From the NCBI GenBank assembly GCA_001275005.1, contig JWZX01002898.1, positions 1 through 49,855 of the forward strand: 49,855 nucleotides of DNA, written 5' to 3'. The DNA is from Chrysochromulina tobinii (lineage: Eukaryota; Haptophyta; Prymnesiales; Chrysochromulinaceae). A program made the position numbers and the translations under genes. The notes beneath the pieces were generated by a model that was given only the letters and a program-made list of their open reading frames with translations, was not told the origin of the DNA and made no database searches. Each line of letters opens with the position of its first letter. The first letter of the stretch is position 1. Of this stretch, positions 43,022 through 49,855 are shown piece by piece.

Positions 43022-44179
43022 ATGGAGCCCGCTATCGGCGCTCTCAAGAGGCCGCTCGACGAAGGCGGAAGCTTTATCGACGTACCGCCTCCGAAGCGTG
43101 CGGCCGATGGTGCACAGGGCGGGGCGCCAGATGCGCAAGGCAGCGCAAGCAACTCGATGGCGGCAAACTCCGTGGCCGCCGCGAGCACAAGCCTGGAGAA
43201 GAGTCATGGCAAATCCAAGGGCAAAGCGAAAGCCGCGGCAGCGGTGCAGCCACCGCCCGCGACCACCGCAAGCAAAGATCAGGAAACGAGCGCCAAGGCA
43301 GGCAAGCGCAAGTCGCCCAGTGGCGAAGCGGCCGCTGGCCCATCCACGGCCGCGCCCGCGCCGCCGCCTGCCAGATCGCGAGGCAAGGGCTCGCTTGGCA
43401 AGGGCGTGGCAGACGAGGCCGCGGTGGCCATGATCGGAGGCGGAGGCGGCAAGGCCGTGGCCGAAAAGCCGCCTCCGATCACGGAAGCGGCGGCTTTGGC
43501 CGCGAGCGCAGCGTTGGCGGGCAGCTGCGCGCGGCGGCTGACGCGTGGCGTCGTCCCTGCGCTCAAGGCTGAGCTCGTGAACCAGATGGCGTCGGCCCCG
43601 ACGGCGCCGATGGAGGGATGGCACCAGAAGGATGGTGATGACGACAGCATGGCGCACATCACGACATGGGAGGGCTGGGAGAGCCGACTAAAGGAGGAGC
43701 GCGTGCCCTCGTACGTCCTCGAGGAGCTGTGGAACCTCATCCGATCTCTCGTCGACGAGATCAGCCAGCAAGCGATGCAGCCCCCGGCGATGGCACGCAC
43801 GCTCGGATTGCCCGACATGGCGCTCGAGCTGCCCGGCACGGCGCCGTCCTCCTCCGCCTCGGCACCAGCGGCGCCGGCGGCGCCCGGCACGGCGCCCGGC
43901 ACGGCGTCAAATGCGCCCGCCACGGCGCCCGGCGGCTTCGGCACCGCGCCCGGCACGGCGCCCGACGCTCCATCGGCAGCCCCTGGGTGGAAGGATGGCG
44001 TCGTCGCGGGCGCGAGGGCTCCCGAGCCCACCGCTGCCCCTTGTGCGGCGCAATCAGTCGCAATCAGTCGCAATCAGTCGCAATCTGCCCCTTGTGCAGC
44101 GCCGCCCGTCTCGGCGCCGCAGCTCGCAGCCGCAGCACTACCACATGTACCACCACCACCAGCAGCAGTACTACCAGCA

Positions 44180-44219
<40 letters not shown>

Positions 44220-47200
44220 CGGTGGCCGCACCTTGCGAGCCGTCGCACTGCGCGTCCGCTATGGGCATGGCTTTCGAGCAGTGCATGCAACCGTCGCAGT
44301 GCATGCAACCGTCCGCTATGGGCATGGCTTTCGAGCAGTGCATGCAGTGCGACGGTTGCATGCACTGCGCGAAGCATCGAGTGCATGCAGCCGCTACGGG
44401 CACGGCCTTCGAGCGCAGCGCCAACGGGCAAGCGAGTAACGGCTGCATGCAACCTGCCGGTACCGAGGGCGCCAACGGCGGCGTGCGGCTGCCCCCTGGC
44501 TGCATGCAACCGGACGCGTACGACCTGAGCGAGCGCCTCCGCCGGTTGCTGCCCTTAGCTAAGAAGCCGCTCTCGTTCGGGCAGCTGTATTACCTTCTAC
44601 TCGGCACCCTCGTCGGCTATAAGAATCGTGTGATGCCTCGTACGATCGTGCCAGAGGGCCCATTGACGAAGCAGGCCCTCATCTCCGCCAATCTCGCCCA
44701 CCATGCCTACTCGCTGGGCGCGACAGTGCACAAGAGGCTTGATGAAGCCTTCCTAGAGCAGGTGCGCTGATGGCCTCTGATGGCCACTGATGGCCACTGA
44801 TGGCCTCTGATGGCCACTGATGGCCTCTGATGACCTCTGATGACCACTGATGACCTCTGATGGCCTCTGATGACCTCTGATGACCACTGGCTCACCTTGC
44901 CTAATCTGGCCACTGGCTCACCTTGCCTAATATGGCTCCCCTTGCCCCTTGCCCCGACCCGACCCGAGCAGTGTGCGCGTACCGCCCGAGCTTTGCGACT
45001 CGACCATCCCGTGAGCGGCGGCGCCATCCCCCTTCGGAAAGCACTCAAGGCTGTGCTCGAGACGGCGCCTTTCTCGCAGTACGAGGTGATGACGAAGCAG
45101 GCGTACAACCTGCTCATCGGCCAAAAGAAGCTGTGGGTGAGCGGCGAGCGTGAGCAGCTGCTACAGACCCTGTGCACACGGGATGGGCGCACTTGGATCA
45201 CACTCGACTTCTTCGTCCAGGTGCGATCGCCCCTGATTGCCCTATGATTACCCTCTGATTACCCTCTGATTAGCCTCTGATTGCCCACTGATGGGCACTG
45301 ATCTGAGCGCCGCTGATCACGCTCGAATGCATCGTGCGCAGCACACGTCGTGCAACGCGTCAGAGACATACGTGCTCGTGCACGCCCCCACGCGGAAGAT
45401 CGTGGGGCTTGCAGCCGTCTCCGACTTCCAGACGCCCTGGACGGCGGGCCAATTCCATCACATGGCGCATGCATGCCAGGAGGACCGCATGTTCTTCTTT
45501 GGGCGCAAGTCTGAAAAGGAGCTCACCCCCAAGGTACCATCCGACACTGATTGCCAAAGGAGCTGACCCCCAAGGTACCATCCGATTCTGATTGCCTCTG
45601 ACTTAAAAGGAGCTGACCCCCAAGGTACCATCCGATTCTGATTGCCTCTGACTTAAATGGAGCTGACCCCCAAGGTACCATCCGATTCTGATTGCCTCTG
45701 ACTGCTTCTGATTGCGTCTGAGTGCGTCCCTCATCAGGTCGCAATCGACCTGTCGGCCTCATTCGAGGGCGGCACGCGCTGGACAAGCCACTTCCACATG
45801 CCCACCCTCCTCTCGGTCGACATCATCTGCGTACAACCGGGCGTTCGAGGGCTAGCGCACTTGCTGCTCGCGCACATCTGCTGCCTCACCTCGTCCTTCA
45901 CCGCCGACCGCACCCATTGGCTCTTCGACATCTCCGGGCGCGAGAGCAACCTTCGCATGGTCCGCTTCACGCAAGGGATCGGTGCGTCGCACATGCAGAC
46001 CTTTGATGGCCTTTTGATTGCCTTTTGTTGGTATGCAGACCTTTTGATGGGTACATGGTCCACTTCTGATTACCTTTTGATTACCTTTGGATTACCTTTT
46101 GATGGGTACACGCTCCACTTCACACAGGTGCGTCGCACATGCAGACCTTTGCCGACGAGGCTCGCTCCGAAGGGTACGTAGGCGTCGAGGGCGACGATCC
46201 GTCCATTTACTGGACGTACAAGACCGCCAACGGCTTCGGGAAGGACGACGGGAGCACCGCAGGCGTGTACGCGGTCGACGTGGAGCTCGGCAGGTGAGTG
46301 TCGTTCATGATTGCCTCTTGATGACCTCTTGAGTGCCTCTTGAGTGCCTCTTGAGTGCCTCTTGATTGCCTCTTGATTGCCTCTTGATTGCCTCTTGATT
46401 GCCTCTTGATTGCCTATCGATTGCCTCTTGATTGCCTCTTGATTGCCTATTGATTGCCTCTTCTGAGTGCCTCTGATTCCTCACGCGGTCGATGTGGACC
46501 ATGTCGGCAGTACCATCGGCACCGAACACCCGGCCGTGCTCTTCAATGACCGCGTGACCCAGAGCGACTTTTTGCGAGGGGGCAAGAACTGCTCGTACTT
46601 TGCAGTCGCGCCACTCGAGGTGTCGAGGACGAAGCTCACCCAGCAGCTCGAGCAGCTCCGCGCCCAGGTGTGTGTCGTTCATTGCTGCCTCTTGATTGCC
46701 TCTTGATTGCCTCTTGATTGCCTCTTGATTGCCTCTTGATTGCCTCTTGATTGCCTCTTGATTGCCTCTTGATTGCCTCTTGATTGCCTCGAGCACGAAG
46801 CTCACCCAGCAGCTTGGGCAGCTCCGTGACCAGGTGCTTGGGACGGCGCTCGGATGCGCCCACTGATTGCATGCACGCGCTCACAACGGCGCCCCACCCC
46901 TCTTCCCCACAGGTGCTCGCCGAAGAGCTCGAGGCGGCGCTCGAGATCAAAGCTCGCGAGCTGGGGGCCACCGAAGCGCTCGCAGCCGCTGCCGCTGCGC
47001 TCGAGCGCCGCCTCGAGCACCCGAGACTCCCGTGGCAACACGCCCAATACGGCGCCGCGGGCGCGCCCGATGCGGCGCTCGATGTGGACCCGAGCATGTT
47101 GAACTCGCTGCTCGCCTCCCCCGAGATCTCCCCCGAGATCGACTCCTCGCCGAAGCCGCCGCTACCGCCACTCAAGGGCGTCCTGCCTCCTTGCATGCAA

Positions 47201-47305
47201 ACGCTCACAACGGCGCCGCACCCCACTGAGAGCGACCTGCCGCCCGTGGCGAGGGCAGCGCCTAGCGTGACGGCGCCACACTCGACGAAGCTTGACGAGG
47301 CTTGA
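43022..47305 (+). CDS. Nuclear-type protein with GNAT-like acetyltransferase fold and C-terminal coiled coil
   Basis: Seven exons with a fully consistent frame: 43022-44761, 44972-45220, 45342-45533, 45738-45981, 46128-46293, 46511-46667, 46913-47305 (1,046 residues). The N-terminal 580 residues have basic nuclear-localisation-like motifs (PPPKRAADG, KAGKRKSP), Ala/Pro repeats (APGTAPGTA), a poly-Ala run and recurring CMQP units. A helical region (LSFGQLYYLLLGTLVGYKNR) leads into a segment resembling a GNAT core. This has VLVHAPTRKIVGLAAV, then SVDIICVQPGVRGLAHLLLAH, where the CoA-binding loop would be R/Q-x-x-G-x-G/A (here QPGVRGLA). A coiled coil (LTQQLEQLRAQVLAEELEAALE) closes the protein. 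If the fold is right it could acetylate a protein, perhaps chromatin; the assignment is tentative. Every intron contains TGATT/TGATG-type repeats or exon-edge copies. Confidence 0.7.
44762..44971 (+). repeat. Intron filled by TGATGGCC decamers
   Basis: The intron begins GTGCGCTGATGGCCTC and carries about twelve 10-bp units (CTGATGGCCA, CTGATGACCT), followed by a GGCTCACCTTGCCTAAT duplication (44888 and 44912). It ends CCCGAGCAG. The first 14 bases match the intron at 26873 in a different gene. Confidence 0.9.
45518..45708 (+). repeat. Four copies of exon end plus donor within an intron (50-bp unit)
   Basis: GGAGCTSACCCCCAAG followed by GTACCATCCGA occurs at 45518 (true exon 3 end and donor), 45559, 45609 and 45659. 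The later copies are spaced exactly 50 bp with TCTGATTGCCTCTGACTT filler. The intron (45534-45737) ends TGCGTCCCTCATCAG. Confidence 0.93.
45981..46151 (+). repeat. 25-bp direct repeat bracketing a 146-bp intron
   Basis: GGTGCGTCGCACATGCAGAC.. is present at 45981-46005 and 46127-46151, offset 146 bp, equal to the intron (45982-46127). The interior holds TTTTGATTGCC/TTTTGATTACC units. Confidence 0.93.
46294..46510 (+). repeat. Intron with TTGATTGCCTC array and exon-end copy
   Basis: About fourteen 11-bp units (CTTGATTGCCT, CTTGAGTGCCT). The intron's last 28 bases (CACGCGGTCGATGTGGA...TCGGCAG) are a diverged copy of the end of the preceding exon (ACGCGGTCGACGTGGA.CTCGGCAG). Confidence 0.88.
46668..46912 (+). 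repeat. Intron with TTGATTGCCTC array and an in-frame exon-like copy
   Basis: Ten or so TTGATTGCCTC units are followed at 46789-46833 by a diverged copy of the previous exon's end (ACGAAGCTCACCCAGCAGCT...), with its own GT donor. The last part (GTGCTTGGG...CCCCACAG) starts like the next exon (GTGCTCGCC). Confidence 0.88.
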
Positions 47306-47474
47306 CGATGCTTTTCACCACCTGCATGAACCTTCCACACCGTTCACCGCCCCTTTAGCCATTCAATGGAGATCCGTAGACCAGTGAAAGGCCTTTCCGA
47401 GGGCTAGTATTCCTTTCAGTTACAGAAAATATTGGGATTCGGGGCGTTGTGTTGAACACTCGCCAATCTCTCGC

Positions 47475-47540
47475 ATGGAATTCACCTTGCCGAAGGCGAA
47501 GGCGAGCGCCCGGCCAGCCTCGACGCGCCTGAGCTTGTGA
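47475..47540 (+). other. Short upstream ORF before the PARP gene
   Basis: An ATG at 47475 opens a 21-codon frame ending TGA at 47538-47540, 14 bp before the chosen ATG of the SAM-PARP protein and in a different frame. It could act as an inhibitory uORF if transcription starts upstream. It may equally be chance. Confidence 0.35.
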
Positions 47541-47554
47541 GGCGACGAGGTGGC

Positions 47555-48932
47555 ATGGCTTGGCTATGGCCCACCCCGTGGACGCAGGCTTCCGCCGAGG
47601 ACTCCTTCAAGGCCACGCCTCGGTCCGTCTCGGGTGCGTCGACGCCTCGGCTCGGGGATATCTCACGGAATACATCACCACTCTCAGAGACCAGCAGCCC
47701 TCGCTCGGATATCAGCCAGCGAGCAGACCGGCTCCCACCCGCACTTGTGGGCTCCGTGTCCGACTGGCTCGAACGCGTGAAGAAGGGTTACGGTCGCTTT
47801 GCGGTCGCCTTCGAGGCGCTCGGCATCGAGGACACCAACGACATCCACAACATCGATCGAACCATCTTTGAGCATGTCGAGACGCTGTTGCGCGACGGTT
47901 GCGGCGCCAAGTCCATGCACCTCAAAAACATCCACATCGCCCTGCTCGAATACGGGTGCAACCTGCGCACCGCAAGTGAGGAAGCCACAGCGGCCGAGGG
48001 CGGCGTGCCTTTCCTCGCGCTGAAGGACGCCAAAGGGCGGCTCGCGCCAGTCGGTGCCAGCCATGCAGCCGCTGCCAGCGGCTCTGGAGCGGAGCTCGAG
48101 TCGGCTGCTCCACATGTGGCCTCAGTGGCTACGAACGTGCCTCCGATGCCGCCGCCACGGCCGCTGCTGCGACAATCTGATTCGAGCGTCGCGCGCGCGC
48201 AGCAGTGGGATGAAGTCGTGTCGGCGATGGCCGCGCAGGCGACGGGCAGCGGGCTGTGGAATCGGCTCGCGCGCGGCGTCGAGACGGAGCAGGAGCTCCT
48301 AGACTTCTTTCGTCGGCGCCAGGTGATGACCACTGGTGATGACCTCTGATGACCCATGATTGCCTCCGATCGGCCTTGAATTGCGAGAATTCGACGCGTG
48401 GCTCGAGCAGGTGATGGCCGCTGATGACCTCTGATGACCCCTGATTGCCTCCGATCGGCCTCTAATTGCGAGAATTCGACTCGAGCAGGCCTCCGAAAAG
48501 GGCGGCAAGATCCTGCACATCGCGTCTGCGGTCAAGGTCGTCAACAACGCGGCGCTGTCGCACTTTGCAGCCACGAAGCACCTGCATCTGCACCCGATGA
48601 AAGCGCACAAGACGGGCGACACGCTCCTCTTTCACGGCTGCCCGCAGGTGGCGGCTGTGAACATCCAGGCCGATGGGCTCAAGATCGGCTTCGCATCGAA
48701 CGGCATGCTCGGCCGCGGCTTGTACGGTGCACCCGACCCTCGCAAGAGCCTCCAGTACTGTAAGGACTCGCCCAATGGCCGATTCATGTTCCTGTGCCGC
48801 TTCAACCTCAAGGAGGCGAAGCACGCCGGGCCGGAGACCAAGCACCGCAACTCGATCTTTGACGAGTTCTGCATCTACGACGAGAAGCATGTGGTGGTCC
48901 TGTGGATGCTCAAGCTCAAAGAGCCTCGATGA
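47555..48932 (+). CDS. SAM-domain PARP-type ADP-ribosyltransferase
   Basis: Two exons (47555-48322 and 48489-48932), phase 0, 403 residues. The N-terminus is Ser/Thr/Pro-rich with TPR and SPR sites. A SAM-like helical domain follows (about 70-140; VSDWLERVKKGYGRFAVAFEALGI, here cited only by its span). After a low-complexity linker comes a PARP catalytic domain (about 255-403). The nicotinamide-pocket His is in LFHGC, the Tyr in GRGLYGA, and the catalytic Glu appears kept in FDEFCIYDE, so the H-Y-E triad of ADP-ribosylating PARPs is intact. It would use NAD+ to modify proteins or nucleic acids, as PARP10/11/14- and tankyrase-like enzymes do; tankyrases also pair SAM with PARP. It is short for the family and has no WGR or ankyrin domain. 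The start is the first in-frame ATG. Confidence 0.85.
48323..48488 (+). repeat. PARP intron made of two tandem intron-like units
   Basis: Unit 1 (48323-48409) and unit 2 (about 48410-48488) both run GTGATGRCC...CTGATGACC...GATTGCCTCCGATCGGCC...GCGAGAATTCGAC...CTCGAGCAG. Each therefore carries its own donor and acceptor. Only splicing from the first donor to the last acceptor keeps the PARP frame. Confidence 0.88.
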
Positions 48933-49261
48933 TGATGTCATGATGACGTGGTCGAGCTTCGACAGGAGTGGAAGATGCATGATGATGATGGGTCGAATGA
49001 TAATGAGTGATCGATGACGTGCTCATGTACACATATGTGATTGCACATGAGGGACATGTGTGATAGAGTCTCCGTAACCTTAGCCATATTGCGCCGGGGG
49101 ATGGGCGCGGCGGGTCAGTGGCCGGGCGGGTGGCATGTACGGAGCTGCATGCAACATGAACTTCCATGATTTCGAGGAACAGACCTTTACTAGTATTTGA
49201 TTTTGAGCCCAACATTTCCAAGTTTCGAGGCTGACCGACGGCGCGTACCAGCGGTGGTTCG
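48933..49261. other. Intergenic spacer, no gene seen
   Basis: About 330 bases between the PARP stop and the secreted-protein ATG, with ATGATG-rich sequence at 48929-49020. GC content falls here and stays lower into the next gene. No RNA gene or repeat of note. Confidence 0.5.
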
Positions 49262-49855
49262 ATGCGAATCGTCGTCACTGCCTACCTGTTCACCGGAGCA
49301 GTTTCGATCAGCTGCACTACCACAAATGCCGCGGGCCAATGTTATGAGCTGCAGCCTGGGCCATCTACGAACCCGTATGGATGGTTCAGTCAAAACGCCA
49401 CCAGGAGCTGTCCGGATCTTCTTGCAAGTGGCATTGCTTGCCACCAAACGTGTGTGACACCGGGCTTCTGCCCGATGAAAGCTGAAGCAGCTTTAGGCAC
49501 TCCTTCTTGCGAGGAGATTGCATATTTGGACTCGACCGCACAGTCAACGTTGGTGACGCCCGAAATAAATAAAGGTCTTATCGGCTGCCAAGTCGACTCC
49601 GACGGGTTCTATCGCCACAATCGTCTTGGGACCTCAACCAGTAGCTGGACCATTGGTGGGATCACCCGCCGGATGTTTTGCGTTTCGCCGGACGCACGCT
49701 TCGGCAACGCTCAACAGGACCCCAGTTACAACGACACCACCTACCTGGGTCAACTGATGAAGCACTCGACTGCACCTTGCACCCCCTATCCGCCCCCATC
49801 ACCCCCACTCGCTCCGCCACCCCCCTCGCCGCCGCCGCCCTCGCCCTCGCCCCCG
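49262..49855 (+). CDS. Cysteine-rich secreted protein with proline-rich tail, partial at right edge
   Basis: An open frame from ATG 49262 runs without a stop for 198 codons to the window end. It starts with a signal-peptide-like segment (MRIVVTAYLFTGAVSISC). About 165 residues follow with at least ten cysteines in pairs (CHQTC, GFCPMK, PSCEE, GCQVD, MFCVS), presumably disulphide-bonded. There are candidate N-glycosylation sites (NATR, NDTT). The C-terminal visible part is a PPPSPP-type run (PYPPPSPPLAPPPPSPPPP), as in algal extracellular hydroxyproline-rich proteins such as pherophorins. Codon use and GC are less biased than in neighbouring genes. It is probably a cell-surface or scale-matrix protein, with the domain after the Pro hinge lying outside the window. 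I do not recognise the Cys-rich domain. Confidence 0.78.
   Translation, partial: MRIVVTAYLFTGAVSISCTTTNAAGQCYELQPGPSTNPYGWFSQNATRSCPDLLASGIACHQTCVTPGFCPMKAEAALGTPSCEEIAYLDSTAQSTLVTPEINKGLIGCQVDSDGFYRHNRLGTSTSSWTIGGITRRMFCVSPDARFGNAQQDPSYNDTTYLGQLMKHSTAPCTPYPPPSPPLAPPPPSPPPPSPSPP

Noticed and set aside
46294-46800. Regularly spaced short repeats resembling a CRISPR array
   Set aside because: Units are 11 bp with no unique spacers, lie inside a spliceosomal intron of a eukaryotic gene, and no cas genes are present.
48388-48409. Small exon in the PARP intron ending CTCGAGCAG
   Set aside because: The only AG acceptor gives 23 nt, which breaks the PARP frame; direct splicing 48322 to 48489 keeps it.
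49250-49275. B-box-like GGTTCGATGC, possible tRNA
   Set aside because: No matching A box or cloverleaf can be drawn, and the site overlaps the start of a protein-coding frame.

Overview
The window is nuclear DNA from a GC-rich eukaryote, most likely a haptophyte alga such as Prymnesium, Chrysochromulina or Emiliania. The grounds are spliceosomal GT-AG introns, a large eukaryotic-style type I polyketide synthase, N-terminal signal or transit-like leaders, proline-rich secreted protein tails, many minisatellites, and a eukaryotic gene set (CCT alpha, kinesin, FCP1-type phosphatase, PARP, RING, TAZ finger). The lineage is inferred from gene content and style; no rRNA or other direct marker is present. 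I see no tRNA, rRNA, CRISPR array or insertion sequence.

Layout. 1-8936 (-): a polyketide synthase running off the left edge, with an AprA/CurA-type starter module (methyltransferase, GNAT-like, ACP), then KS-DH-ER-KR-ACP, then a second KS. There is no acyltransferase domain, and the reading frame slips near position 300. 9100-10565 (-): MFS transporter. 10616-11629 (+): multi-pass membrane protein, divergent from the transporter across about 50 bp. 12097-13038 (+): prolyl 4-hydroxylase-like 2OG-Fe(II) oxygenase. 13486-17522 (-): long coiled-coil protein in four exons. 17735-21124 (-): decayed, frame-broken coding region. 21369-23418 (+): FCP1-like phosphatase with a BRCT domain. 23669-29566 (+): a membrane-anchored fusion with two methyltransferase-GT34 glycosyltransferase pairs in tandem. 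29768-31876 (+): TAZ-finger protein. 32757-34433 (+): RING protein with degenerate ARM repeats. 35231-37079 (-): CCT alpha. 37662-40277 (+): kinesin. 40833-42782 (-): coiled-coil protein. 43022-47305 (+): seven-exon nuclear protein with a GNAT-like fold. 47555-48932 (+): SAM-PARP protein. 49262-right edge (+): cysteine-rich secreted protein with a proline-rich tail.

The most striking signal is in the introns. In five genes on both strands, introns contain arrays of a 10-11 bp unit (TGATGACCTC, TGATGGCCTC, TTGATTGCCTC) that always reads in this form on the transcribed sense strand. Most of these introns also carry a direct copy of the adjoining exon edge plus splice site, as expected if they arose or grew by tandem duplication across an AG|GT site. 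Introns in unrelated genes share their first 14 bases (GTGCGCTGATGGCC), which suggests a spreading or repeatedly generated intron family.

The left end (PKS, transporter, 2OG oxygenase) could be a loose specialised-metabolism neighbourhood. The rest is a mix of housekeeping and lineage-specific genes with no evident shared pathway. All splice models come from reading frames and splice consensus only; there is no transcript evidence.
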